In this document: positions 15,736 through 24,663 of the stretch, in pieces | Layout: the number at the start of each line of letters is the position of its first letter | Numbering within the stretch: the first letter of the stretch is position 1 | NCBI RefSeq assembly: GCF_004362825.1 | Contig: NZ_SNXZ01000002.1 | Span: 124,001 to 188,000, forward strand | Origin: Labedaea rhizosphaerae | Lineage (GTDB): Bacteria > Actinomycetota > Actinomycetes > Mycobacteriales > Pseudonocardiaceae | Length of the DNA: 64,000 bases | Reading direction: 5' to 3' | Notes under the pieces: model-generated | The model's input: only the letters and a program-made list of their open reading frames with translations | The model's database searches: none | What the model was told of the DNA's origin: nothing | Made by a program: the position numbers and the translations under genes

Positions 15736-17246
15736 ACGATGCCCAGCGCCTGACGAAGCGGGTGTATCGCGAAATACAGCGCGAAGAGTACTGCCACGAT
15801 CCACAGGAGCAAGTGGATCTCGCGCGCCCGGCCCTGGAACGACCGGAGGATCACGTACGAGATGAGCCCGGCACCGAGGCCGGCCGCGATCGAGTACGTG
15901 AAGGGCATCAGCACCGCGGTGAGCAGGCACGGCACGACGATGCCCACATCGGCGAAGTCGATCCGGCGGATCTGCGACATCATCGCGAGGCCGACGATCA
16001 CCAGCGCGGGCGTGGCCGCCTCGAACGGCACGACCGACACCAGCGGGGCCACGAACATGGCCAGCAGGAACATCAGGCCCGTGACGACGCTGGCGAACCC
16101 GGTCCGCGCGCCCTCACCGATACCGGCCGCCGATTCGATGTAGGTCGTGTTCGACGAGGTCGACATCGCACCACCGGCCGCCGCGGCCACGGAGTCGACG
16201 AACAGCACGCGCCCGACGCCGGGGACCTGACCGTCCTTGTCGAGCAGCTTGGCCTCGGCGCTCAACCCGACCACCGTGCCCATGGTGTCGAAGAAGTCCG
16301 ACAGCATCAGGGTGAACACGATCATCACCGCGGCCAGGATGCCGATGCGGCCGAACGCGCCGAAGGGGTCGACGTCGCCGATCAGGCCGAGGTCCGGCAG
16401 GGCCAGCACGTCCGAGGGCACCCGCGGCACGTTCAGCGACCAGCCCGTGGCCACGTGCTGGCCGTTGACCACCGACGGGCCGGGCTTGAACACGTACTCG
16501 ATGATGATCGCGAGCACCGTCGAGGACAGGATGCCGATGAGGATCGCGCCGCGGACCCGGCGCATCACCAGGATGGCGGTCAGCAGCAACCCGAAGACGA
16601 ACACGACGATCGGGCCGCCGAACAGTTCGCCGTTGACGCCCAGGCCGACCGGCACCGTGGTGCCCGCCGCGTCCGGCACGCGCCGGACGAAGCCGGAGTC
16701 CACGAACCCGATGAACGCGATGAACAAGCCGATGCCGACGCTGATCGCGGTCTTCAGGTCACCGGGGATGGCGTGCAGCACGGCGGTGCGGACCTTGGTC
16801 AGCACCAGCAATGTGATGACGATGCCCTCGATGAGCACCAGGCCCATCGCCTCGGGCCACGACACCTTCGAGGCGACCGCGACGGCGAGGAACGAGTTCA
16901 GGCCGAGGCCGACCGCAAGCGCGAACGGGTAGCGGCCGACGACGCCCATAAGGATCGTCAGCAGACCGGCGGCGAGGCACGTCACGCTGCCGACCGCCGC
17001 GATCGCGGACGGTACGTCACCCGAATGGCCCAGCAGGTTGCCGTCGGCGTCCTTGACCGTGCCGATGATCAGCGGGTTCAGCACCACGATGTAGGACATC
17101 GCGAAGAAGGTCGCCAGGCCACCGCGGACTTCGCGACCCATGGTCGATCCGCGCTCGGTGATCAGGAAGTACCGGTCCAGCGCCCCGCTTGCGGGTCTGG
17201 GTGGCGGGGTTCGCGGCGGTGCGGACGCCGTTCGATTGCTGGCCAT
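15732..17246 (-). CDS. NCS2/AzgA-type purine permease
   Basis: A 504-residue integral membrane protein of the AzgA/PbuG branch of NCS2 transporters, which import adenine, guanine or hypoxanthine with protons. Family motifs are STMGREVRGGLATFFAMSYI, GLGLNSFLAV, IDTMGT-like FFDTMGTVVGLS, TYIESAAGIGEGARTG and ATPALVIVGLAM. Length and helix count (about 12-14) are normal. The RBS GAGGAG lies 13 bp before ATG 17246. A sigma70-like promoter (17315-17342) is visible about 70 bp upstream. The stop overlaps the DUF742 start. Confidence 0.92.
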   Translation of the reverse strand: MASNRTASAPPRTPPPRPASGALDRYFLITERGSTMGREVRGGLATFFAMSYIVVLNPLIIGTVKDADGNLLGHSGDVPSAIAAVGSVTCLAAGLLTILMGVVGRYPFALAVGLGLNSFLAVAVASKVSWPEAMGLVLIEGIVITLLVLTKVRTAVLHAIPGDLKTAISVGIGLFIAFIGFVDSGFVRRVPDAAGTTVPVGLGVNGELFGGPIVVFVFGLLLTAILVMRRVRGAILIGILSSTVLAIIIEYVFKPGPSVVNGQHVATGWSLNVPRVPSDVLALPDLGLIGDVDPFGAFGRIGILAAVMIVFTLMLSDFFDTMGTVVGLSAEAKLLDKDGQVPGVGRVLFVDSVAAAAGGAMSTSSNTTYIESAAGIGEGARTGFASVVTGLMFLLAMFVAPLVSVVPFEAATPALVIVGLAMMSQIRRIDFADVGIVVPCLLTAVLMPFTYSIAAGLGAGLISYVILRSFQGRAREIHLLLWIVAVLFALYFAIHPLRQALGIV

Positions 17247-17571
17247 GCGTGTACTGACTCCTCACCTGGGGACCGGCAGGGGGCGGCGTCCGAGTCGCCG
17301 CGGCAAAGCTCAACAAAATAGACCGCCAGTACGACGAGTCAAGGGGGTGGGCGATCTTTGTCTCGCGGAGCAAAACAGTTGACGCCGCACCGGGAGCGGA
17401 AAGATCGAATCATCCCATGTCTGTTGGTGCCGTCCTCAGTGGAGACAGCAAAACGGCAGCGCAAGCCAGGGCCCCGGTGGACGCCGGTGACGAAATCGTC
17501 ACGGAGCGGCAGCGCCGCGACAATTCACGAAGCCGACGCGGCCCGTTTCGCAAATCGACACCTTGCCCGGC
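17247..17571. other. intergenic region between purine permease and Zn-dehydrogenase genes
   Basis: A 325-bp gap that holds the permease promoter and leader and the region downstream of the Zn-dehydrogenase stop. I see no convincing gene, tRNA or purine-riboswitch core in it. Confidence 0.6.
17315..17342 (-). promoter_or_regulatory. sigma70-like promoter of the purine permease
   Basis: On the minus strand: TTGACT (17337-17342), 16-bp spacer, TATTTT (17315-17320). It lies about 70 bp before the permease start in an unusually AT-rich patch. Confidence 0.5.
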
Positions 17572-18594
17572 TCACGTTCGGGGGTCGATGTGGATCTTGG
17601 GGCCCGGACCGGCGCCGGGTGGCCGGTTGCCGCGCAGGACGTCGGCGGCCCCGGTGAGCGCGACCGTGGCGGCCACCAGCTGACGCGGGTCGACCGAGCC
17701 GTCGGCGTAGGCGGCGATGGCCCCGTCGAGCCCCGCGGAGCCGCCGAGGATGCCGACGGCGGTGACGTCCCGGAAGGCGAGCTCACGGGTGTCGATCGTG
17801 CTCGGCGCACCGGCCAGTCCGATGTAGACGATCCGGCCGCCCGGCTCGACCAGGTCGAGCGCGAGAGCCGGCATCGTCGGCGCGTTGGTGGCGTCCACGA
17901 CCGCGTGCCACGCGCGGGCGGGCAGGACCTCGCGGGTCCACGCGTTGGCGAAGCCCAGTGCGCGGGCCAGCTCGAGATCGTTGTTCTGACGGCCCACGAG
18001 GTGCACCTCGGCGCCGCGGGCACGGGCGAAGAGGGCGACCAGCAGGCCGATGGTTCCGGTGCCCAGCACCAGGATCCGGTCGCCGGGCCCGGTGCGCGCC
18101 GCCTCGACGCACCGCAGCGCGTTGCCGCCCGGCTCGACCATCGCGCCGAGCGTGGCGTCCATTGTGTCCGGTAGCGCGTGCAGGGCCCGCACGGGCAGGG
18201 CAAGCCGCTCGGCGAGCGCGCCGGCCATCCCGCCGCGGATGCCGAGCTCGTGGCGCTCGGCGCAGACGTGGTGGCGGCCGAGCGCGCAGCGCTCGCAGTG
18301 GCCGCAGCCGATCATCGTGTCCCCGGTGACCTTGCGGCCCAGCCACGCCGGGTCGACACCGAGCCCGACGGCGGTGACTTCCCCGGCCCACTCGTGCCCG
18401 GGCCGGATCGGGTACGACGTGATGCCCGACTGCAGGTAACTCATGTCGCCGGTGAAGAGCTCCACGTCGGTACCGCACACCCCCACGCGGTGCACGTCGA
18501 TGACCACCTCGCCGTCGGCGGCGACCGGTGCCGGGACCGCCCGCACCTCGGCCTGGCCGGGACCGGTGAGGACGAGGGCTTGCACGACCGTCAT
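17572..18594 (-). CDS. zinc-dependent medium-chain dehydrogenase
   Basis: A 340-residue MDR dehydrogenase of the sorbitol/threonine dehydrogenase kind. The catalytic-zinc region is HRVGVCGTD and RPGHEWAG. The structural zinc has all four cysteines (IGCGHCERCALGRHHVC). The NAD loop is VLGTGTIGLLVALFA. ATG 18594 follows family length; upstream codons to 18615 add only hydrophobic residues overlapping the divergent gene. It is divergent, by only 20 bp, from a sugar-acid dehydratase. An oxidation of a sugar or sugar acid followed by dehydration is a sensible joint role, but the substrate is unknown. Confidence 0.88.
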   Translation of the reverse strand: MTVVQALVLTGPGQAEVRAVPAPVAADGEVVIDVHRVGVCGTDVELFTGDMSYLQSGITSYPIRPGHEWAGEVTAVGLGVDPAWLGRKVTGDTMIGCGHCERCALGRHHVCAERHELGIRGGMAGALAERLALPVRALHALPDTMDATLGAMVEPGGNALRCVEAARTGPGDRILVLGTGTIGLLVALFARARGAEVHLVGRQNNDLELARALGFANAWTREVLPARAWHAVVDATNAPTMPALALDLVEPGGRIVYIGLAGAPSTIDTRELAFRDVTAVGILGGSAGLDGAIAAYADGSVDPRQLVAATVALTGAADVLRGNRPPGAGPGPKIHIDPRT

Positions 18595-18614
18595 GGTGGC
18601 GAACAATAGAAGCA

Positions 18615-20330
18615 ATGGGCACCCGACGAAGCGCGCAGTGGTACGCGGCCGACGACCGCAACAGCTACATCCACCGCGCCTGGATGCGCCGTGGCCTGCC
18701 CGACGACGCCTTCGACGGCCGCGCCCACATCGCCATCGCCAACACCGCCTCGGACCTCACGCCCTGCAACGCCCACCTGAACGAGGTCGCCCGCAGCGTC
18801 GCCGACGGCATCCACCGGGCCGGGGGCGTCGCGCTGAACCTGCCAGTGGTGTCCCTCGGCGAGACGCAGGTGCGACCCACGGCGATGCTCTGGCGCAACA
18901 TGGCCGCGATGGCGATCGAGGAGATGCTGCGGGCCAACCCCATCGACGGCGTCGTGCTGCTCGGCGGCTGCGACAAGACCATCCCCGCCCTGCTCATGGG
19001 CGCCGCCTCGGTCGGCCTGCCCGCGGTCGTGGTCCCGGGCGGCCCGATGCTCACCGGCACCTTCCGCGGCCGGCCGGTGGCCTGCGGCACCGACGTGTGG
19101 AAGCTGAGCGAGGAGGTCCGCGCCGGCACGCTGTCCGCCGAGGAGTTCCGCCGCTCGGAGTCGTCGATGATCCGCAGCAAGGGCCACTGCAACACGATGG
19201 GCACGGCGTCCACGATGGGCCTGCTGGCCGAGGTGCTCGGCATGACCCGGCCCGGCGTGGCCGGCACGCCCGCGCCGGACAGCCGGCTGCTGGCCGCCGC
19301 ACACGCCACCGGCGTGCTGGCCGTCGAGATGGTCGACGCCGGTCGCACCCCGGCCACGGTGCTCAGCCGCGGGTCGTTCCGCAACGCGATCGTCGCGCTG
19401 GCCGCGCTCGGCGGCTCCACCAACGCCGTCGTCCACCTGCTCGCCATCGCCGGCCGCCTCGGGATCGACCTGACCCTGGACGACTTCGACCGCATCGGTT
19501 CCGCCGTGCCGTTGCTGGTCGACCTCCAGCCCGCGGGCCGGTTCCTGATGGACGACCTCTACCGGGCCGGCGGCCTGCTCGCCGTCCTGGCCGAGCTCCG
19601 CGACCTGCTCGACCCGGCGGCGCTCACCGTCACCGGCCGCCCGCTCGTCGACTACCTCGACGACGCGCCGGTCCACGACCGCGAGGTGATCCGGCCGCGC
19701 GCGCAACCGTTGCAGCCGCACGCGGGCATCGCCGTGCTGCGCGGCAACCTCGCCCCGGACGGCGCGGTCATCAAACCGGCCGCCGCCTCGCCCGCGTTGC
19801 TCCAGCACCGCGGGCCGGCCGTCGTCTTCGACTCGGTGGAGGACCTGCACGCCCGCCTCGACGACCCCGACCTCGACGTCACCGCCGACTCGGTGCTGAT
19901 CCTGCGTGGCTGCGGGCCCAAGGGCTATCCCGGGATGCCCGAGGTCGCCAACCTGCCGCTGCCGGCGAAGCTGCTCGCCCAGGGCGTGCGGGACATGGTC
20001 CGCATCTGCGACGGGCGGATGAGCGGAACCGCCTACGGCACAGTGGTTCTGCACGTCGCGCCGGAGGCCGCCGCGGGCGGCCCGCTGGCCAAGGTCCGCA
20101 CGGGCGACGTGATCGTGCTCGACGTGGCCAACCGCCGTCTGGACGTCGACCTCCCCGACGGTGAACTCGCCGCGCGCGAACCCGCACCGGAGGCGGTGAG
20201 GGCTTTCGCCGCACCCCGGCGCGGGTGGGAACGCCTGTACGTCGCCACCGTCGGCCAGGCCGACACCGGCGCGGACCTGGACTTCCTCGTCGGCGCCAGC
20301 GGCGACGAGGTCGCCCGCGAATCCCACTGA
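18615..20330 (+). CDS. IlvD/Edd-family dehydratase, pentonate type
   Basis: A 571-residue iron-sulfur dehydratase. The three cluster cysteines are Cys51 (LTPCNAHL), Cys119 (LGGCDKT) and Cys192 (KGHCNTMGTASTM); this spacing is that of [2Fe-2S] sugar-acid (arabonate/xylonate) dehydratases. The catalytic serine region RMSGTAYG and the Gly-rich LGGSTNAVVHLLA are present. It converts an aldonic acid to a 2-keto-3-deoxy acid, or less likely a dihydroxy acid in branched-chain synthesis. It is divergent from a zinc dehydrogenase; ATG 18615 leaves 20 bp between the two, so transcripts are probably leaderless or start inside the opposite gene. Confidence 0.9.
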   Translation: MGTRRSAQWYAADDRNSYIHRAWMRRGLPDDAFDGRAHIAIANTASDLTPCNAHLNEVARSVADGIHRAGGVALNLPVVSLGETQVRPTAMLWRNMAAMAIEEMLRANPIDGVVLLGGCDKTIPALLMGAASVGLPAVVVPGGPMLTGTFRGRPVACGTDVWKLSEEVRAGTLSAEEFRRSESSMIRSKGHCNTMGTASTMGLLAEVLGMTRPGVAGTPAPDSRLLAAAHATGVLAVEMVDAGRTPATVLSRGSFRNAIVALAALGGSTNAVVHLLAIAGRLGIDLTLDDFDRIGSAVPLLVDLQPAGRFLMDDLYRAGGLLAVLAELRDLLDPAALTVTGRPLVDYLDDAPVHDREVIRPRAQPLQPHAGIAVLRGNLAPDGAVIKPAAASPALLQHRGPAVVFDSVEDLHARLDDPDLDVTADSVLILRGCGPKGYPGMPEVANLPLPAKLLAQGVRDMVRICDGRMSGTAYGTVVLHVAPEAAAGGPLAKVRTGDVIVLDVANRRLDVDLPDGELAAREPAPEAVRAFAAPRRGWERLYVATVGQADTGADLDFLVGASGDEVARESH

Positions 20331-20342
20331 GGCCGGTGGGGT

Positions 20343-20706
20343 TCAGCCGAGGCTGTCGCCCGGGAACCCGCGGCACGGGTGCGCGTCGTAGACGAACACG
20401 CCGGCGCCGATGCCGGGGGTCGCCATCCATGATCGTCCGCACCTGCTCGACCGTCGCCGCGAAGATGCCGAGCCCGCACACCTCCGTGTCGTCGGTGACC
20501 GGGCAGACGACGCGCAGCAGCCCGCGCTCCCGGAGCCGGAAGTTCCGGCGGCCGTGTTCCCAGATGATCGCGTCAGAGCCTTCCTCGCCGTAGCGCGGGC
20601 CCCGCCGCAGGACCACGACGGTGAACTCGGCTGCCCCGGCGAGCCGGGCACGCATCTCGTCGTCCGAGGGCTGGGTCGGGTCGTCGTCCACCGTCGGAAT
20701 GCTCAT
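20343..20706 (-). pseudogene. YCII-family protein gene with a single-base frameshift
   Basis: The intact reading would give about 120 residues: MSIPTVDDDPTQPSDDEMRA at the start, then EFTVVVLRRGPRYG, HGRRNFRLRERG, FAATVEQVRTIMDGDP, and, in another frame, GIGAGVFVYDAHPCRGFPGD and a stop at 20343. The frame breaks in a run of five G (20415-20419 on the plus strand; C on the coding strand), where four would restore the protein. YCII-like proteins are small ferredoxin-like folds of mostly unknown function. The break is either a recent mutation or a base-calling error in a homopolymer. It converges on the dehydratase with a 12-bp gap. Confidence 0.75.
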
Positions 20707-20905
20707 GGGCGACAACGTATCTGCTTGTCCTCGGACCCGGAGCGTGCCGACCACTCCCGACGGCCGTCAGGTTTTCTCCAACGTCCACATCGGACCGTGA
20801 ATCGGCGACCATGTCCGGGTCGGGACCTTCGAGCCGCCCAGCGAAACGAGATCGTCGCGCTCGTCGATCTAGACCCGACAACGCCACTCGTCGCGGGAGC
20901 AGCTC

Positions 20906-23900
20906 ATGCGGTCAGTCCGATCTCGGCACGCCGGTCTCGTCGCCCTGCTCGCGGCGATGCTCGTGGCACTCGGTCTACCCAGCTTCGCCGCGGCCACGCC
21001 ACCGTCCTTCGTGCAGCAGGTCACCGCGCGCGCCAACGCCACGAGCAAGGCCGTCACCCTGCCGAACGCCGTCACCACCGGCGACCGCATCGTCGTCGAG
21101 GTGGGCATCTGGAGCTCCGCGCACGCCACGGCCGGCACGGTCAAGGACGCGGCGGGCAACACCTACACGCGCCTGGTCCACTTCGCCGCCTCCGACGGCA
21201 CCGAACTCAGCGTCTGGAGCGCGCCGGTCACCCTCGGCGGCGGGACGAAGCCCGCGATCACCGTGACCCCGACCGCCAAGGCCGACCTGGGTATCGCCGT
21301 GGTCGAGTACAGCGGCCTGTCCACAGTGGCCGACGCGACCGTGCTCGACCAGTCCGCGCAGGCCACCGGGACGTCGAGCGGCACCGGCGTGGTCAGCTCC
21401 GGTCCGACGCCCGCGACCACCGCGGGCAACGAGCTGGCGCTCGGCTTCTACGTCGATTCCGGCTTCGGCAAGACGCTGACCGCGGCGAACGCGTTCACTC
21501 AGCGCAGCAACGTCTCCCCCACCTCGGACATGGAGTTCGTGGTCGAGGACAAGGTCGTCGGCCAGGGCGAGCAGCCCAACGCCGGGGTCGGCACCGGCTC
21601 CGGCGTGCCGTGGCTGATGGCGACGGTGGTGCTGCGACCCGCGGCCGGCGGCCAACCGACGGCACCCGGCGCCCCGGTCAACGTCACCGCACAGGCCGGG
21701 AACGGCACCGCGACCGTGAGCTGGACCGCGCCGTTCAACGGCGGCAGCGGACTGACGTCGTACACGATCACGCCCTACATCGGCACGACGCCACAGACCC
21801 CGACCGTGCTCAGCGGCGCGCCACCGGCGACGAGCGCACAAGTCAGCGGCCTCACGAACGGGACCGGCTACACCTTCACGGTCACCGCGACCAACGCGAT
21901 CGGCACCGGTCCGGCGTCCGCACCGTCCAATCCGGTCACCCCGACGAGCACGCCGCAGGGCCAGTGGTCCGCGACCATGACGTGGCCGTTCGTCGCCGTG
22001 CACGCGGTCGCGCTGACCAACGGCAAATACCTGCTCTGGGACGGCTGGCACCAGCCCGAACCGACCTACCTGTGGGACCCGGTGGCCAACACGTTCACCA
22101 GCATCACCGCGCCGGACAGCATCTTCTGCTCGGGCAACGCCCTGCTCCCCGACGGCAAGGTGCTCACGGTCGGCGGCTACGGCGTGGTCTCCACCGGCGA
22201 GCTGGGCATCAAGGACACCGCGATCTTCGACCCGGCGACCTCGACGTGGAAGCGCGGCGCGGACATGCACTACCCGCGTTGGTACCCGAGCCTCACCCAG
22301 CTGGCCGACGGCCGGTACCTGACCATCAGCGGCAACTCCGCCGACGCGTACACCTGGGCCGAGCACCCGGAGGTCTACGACCCGGGCAACGACACCTGGA
22401 CCGTCCTCAACGGAATCAGCACCACCCAGGTGCACGAGGACGAGTACCCGTTCGCGATGCTCGCGCCGAACGGCAAGGTGTTCACCATCGGCCCGTCGGA
22501 GGACGTGTCGTACTGGCTGGACGCCGACAACCAGACGTGGACGCCGGTCGGGCCCAGCGGTGTCGTCAACGGCTCGGCCACGATGTACCGGCCGGGCAAG
22601 GTCCTCTACAGCGGCGGCTCGGCGACGATCTCCTCGGGCACGCCGTCGCAGGCGAGCACCTCGGTGATCGACCTGACCGGGGCCACCCCGGCGTGGCGGC
22701 ACACCTCACCCATGAACACCGCGCGCGACTTCCACACCCTCACCACGTTGCCCGACGGCCAGGTGCTCGCGGTCGGCGGCGCCCCGACCAGTGACCAGAC
22801 CCTGGTGAACAACGGCGTGCTGCCCGCCGAGATCTGGAACCCGGACACCGAGAAGTGGACGACGGTCGCGTCGATGTCCGTGCCGCGCCAGTACCACCAG
22901 ACGGCGCTGCTCATGCCCGACGGCCGCGTGCTCGTCGCGGGTGGTGGGCACACGGTGAGCGCGAGCGGGCCCGGGCAGTTCTCCGCGCAGATCTACTCGC
23001 CGCCGTACCTGTTCAACGGCACCCGGCCGGTGATCTCGTCGGCACCCGCGTCGGCCGCGTACGGCTCGACGATGACGGTGTCCACACCGGACGCCGCGTC
23101 GGTGACCGCGGTGAACCTGGTCTCGATGGGTGCGGACACCCACCAGAGCGACATGGACCAGCACTTCGTCCCGTTGAGCTTCACCCGCAACGGCACCACG
23201 TTGTCGGTGCAGGCGCCCCCGGGCGGCACGATCGCACCCGCCGGGACGTACATGTTGTTCCTGGTCAACGGCAACGGCGTGCCGTCGGTGGCGGCGCAGG
23301 TGCGCATCCTGCCCTCGCTCACCGCGCCGTCCGCACCGTCGAACGTGACGGCGGTGGCGGGCAACGCCTCGGCGACGGTGAGCTGGTCGGCCCCCGGTGA
23401 CGGCGGCAGCCCGATCACGTCGTACACCGTGACGCCCTACATCGGCTCGGTCGCCCAGAGCCCGGTCACGGTGGCCGGCGCGACCAACACCCAGGTCACC
23501 GGCCTGACCAACGGCACGCCGTACACGTTCACGGTCACGGCCACCAACGCGGTCGGTACCAGCCCGCCGTCCGCGGCGTCCACTGTGGTCACTCCATCAC
23601 CGACCCCGGCCCCCGGGTTCGTGCAACAGGCGAGCGGCCGGGGCCTCGGCGCCACCCGGGCGGTGACCATGCCGTCGACCGTGCTCGCGGGTGACCGGAT
23701 GGTGGTCGAGGTCGGCGTGTGGAACACCGAGAACGCCACCGCGACCGGCGTCACCGACTCGGCGGGCAACACCTACACCCGGCTGTCCACGAAGGTCGCC
23801 CCGGACGGCACGGAGCTGTCGGTGTGGTCGGCCCCGATCACGGCCGGCGGCGGCACCAAACCCACGATCACCGCGCGGGTCTCGTCCTCGGCCGACGTCG

Positions 23901-24247
23901 GTGTGGCCGCGGTCGAGTACTCGGGGCTGTCCCCCGTGGCCGGCACCGGCGTGGTCGACCAGTCGGTCTCGGCGACCGGCACGACGGCGGTGGCGAGCTC
24001 CGGTCAGACCGCGGCGACGACCGCCGGCGGCGAGCTGGCGGTTGGCTTCTACGCCGACTCCGGCTTCAGCCGGACGCTCACGGCCGGTGCCGGGTTCAGC
24101 CAGCGCGTCAACGTCTCGCCCGCCGGTGACATGGAGTTCCTCGTGGAGGACCAGCCCGTGACGCTCGGCAGCCGTCCGAACGCGACGATCGGCACCGCGG
24201 CAAGCACACCGTGGATCGTCACGACGATCGTGTTCAAGCACGGATGA
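20906..24247 (+). CDS. secreted radical-copper (galactose/glyoxal) oxidase with FN3 modules
   Basis: A 1113-residue secreted protein with a signal peptide (1-30, cut near SFAAA). The order is mirrored: a beta domain (about 33-248), an FN3 domain (250-350), a kelch-type oxidase core with a C-terminal DUF1929-like domain (350-800), FN3 (805-895), and a second copy of the first beta domain (898-1113). The copper radical site is complete: Cys408 (SIFCSGN) and Tyr460 (RWYPS) for the thioether-linked cofactor, Tyr663-His664 (RQYHQTALL) and His746 (ADTHQSDMDQ). Family knowledge: oxidation of an alcohol or aldehyde to the next level with release of hydrogen peroxide; GlxA of Streptomyces is the closest known role (wall glycan and hyphal growth). 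The first gene of a copper operon. Confidence 0.9.
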   Translation: MRSVRSRHAGLVALLAAMLVALGLPSFAAATPPSFVQQVTARANATSKAVTLPNAVTTGDRIVVEVGIWSSAHATAGTVKDAAGNTYTRLVHFAASDGTELSVWSAPVTLGGGTKPAITVTPTAKADLGIAVVEYSGLSTVADATVLDQSAQATGTSSGTGVVSSGPTPATTAGNELALGFYVDSGFGKTLTAANAFTQRSNVSPTSDMEFVVEDKVVGQGEQPNAGVGTGSGVPWLMATVVLRPAAGGQPTAPGAPVNVTAQAGNGTATVSWTAPFNGGSGLTSYTITPYIGTTPQTPTVLSGAPPATSAQVSGLTNGTGYTFTVTATNAIGTGPASAPSNPVTPTSTPQGQWSATMTWPFVAVHAVALTNGKYLLWDGWHQPEPTYLWDPVANTFTSITAPDSIFCSGNALLPDGKVLTVGGYGVVSTGELGIKDTAIFDPATSTWKRGADMHYPRWYPSLTQLADGRYLTISGNSADAYTWAEHPEVYDPGNDTWTVLNGISTTQVHEDEYPFAMLAPNGKVFTIGPSEDVSYWLDADNQTWTPVGPSGVVNGSATMYRPGKVLYSGGSATISSGTPSQASTSVIDLTGATPAWRHTSPMNTARDFHTLTTLPDGQVLAVGGAPTSDQTLVNNGVLPAEIWNPDTEKWTTVASMSVPRQYHQTALLMPDGRVLVAGGGHTVSASGPGQFSAQIYSPPYLFNGTRPVISSAPASAAYGSTMTVSTPDAASVTAVNLVSMGADTHQSDMDQHFVPLSFTRNGTTLSVQAPPGGTIAPAGTYMLFLVNGNGVPSVAAQVRILPSLTAPSAPSNVTAVAGNASATVSWSAPGDGGSPITSYTVTPYIGSVAQSPVTVAGATNTQVTGLTNGTPYTFTVTATNAVGTSPPSAASTVVTPSPTPAPGFVQQASGRGLGATRAVTMPSTVLAGDRMVVEVGVWNTENATATGVTDSAGNTYTRLSTKVAPDGTELSVWSAPITAGGGTKPTITARVSSSADVGVAAVEYSGLSPVAGTGVVDQSVSATGTTAVASSGQTAATTAGGELAVGFYADSGFSRTLTAGAGFSQRVNVSPAGDMEFLVEDQPVTLGSRPNATIGTAASTPWIVTTIVFKHG

Positions 24248-24663
24248 CCGCGTTGAACTTGCGCACACGGAGGATCGCCGCCGCATGTGTGGTCGCCGCG
24301 GCGATCGGACTGGAGGTGTGGGCGCTGCAGGGCCCCGGCGACACACCGGCGGACGCCGTGCGCTCCTACTTCCAGGCCGCGCTGGCCAAGGACTGCCCGA
24401 CGGCGTTCGACCTGCTCACCGAGCCCATCCGCGGCACGTACGGCACGGTGGACCAGCTGTGCGACCGGGCCCGCGCGGACAAGCTCGTCGCCTTCCAGTT
24501 GGGTGACGAGCAAGCCGCCGGCACCACGGCGACCGTCACGGTCACCTTGGTACGCCCCAATCTGACCCTGACCGACCGCGTCCATCTGACCACTGTGGAC
24601 GGAACCTGGCGGATCTCCTCCTTCGAGGTAGTGCAATCGGAGCACGGCCATGGCCACCACTGA
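24244..24663 (+). CDS. small membrane-anchored protein with His-rich tail
   Basis: A 139-residue protein. ATG 24244 overlaps the oxidase stop (ATGA), so it is translationally coupled. A single N-terminal membrane helix (about residues 10-28) anchors it outside. The exported part resembles the NTF2-like/DUF4878 lipocone seen in many actinobacterial envelope proteins (ADAVRSYFQAALAKDCPTAFDLL, then DGTWRISSFEV). It has two cysteines (KDCP, QLCDRA) and ends in SEHGHGHH. The tail and the operon, between a copper oxidase and a copper transporter, suggest copper binding or delivery to the oxidase. That role is inference. Confidence 0.78.
   Translation: MTALNLRTRRIAAACVVAAAIGLEVWALQGPGDTPADAVRSYFQAALAKDCPTAFDLLTEPIRGTYGTVDQLCDRARADKLVAFQLGDEQAAGTTATVTVTLVRPNLTLTDRVHLTTVDGTWRISSFEVVQSEHGHGHH

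Noticed and set aside
15762-17321. Long plus-strand frame opposite the purine permease
   Set aside because: His/Arg/Asp-rich shadow composition; the permease on the other strand has clear family motifs.
17247-17571. Purine riboswitch upstream of the NCS2 permease
   Set aside because: No conserved three-way-junction core is visible and the leader from the likely promoter is only about 60-70 bases.
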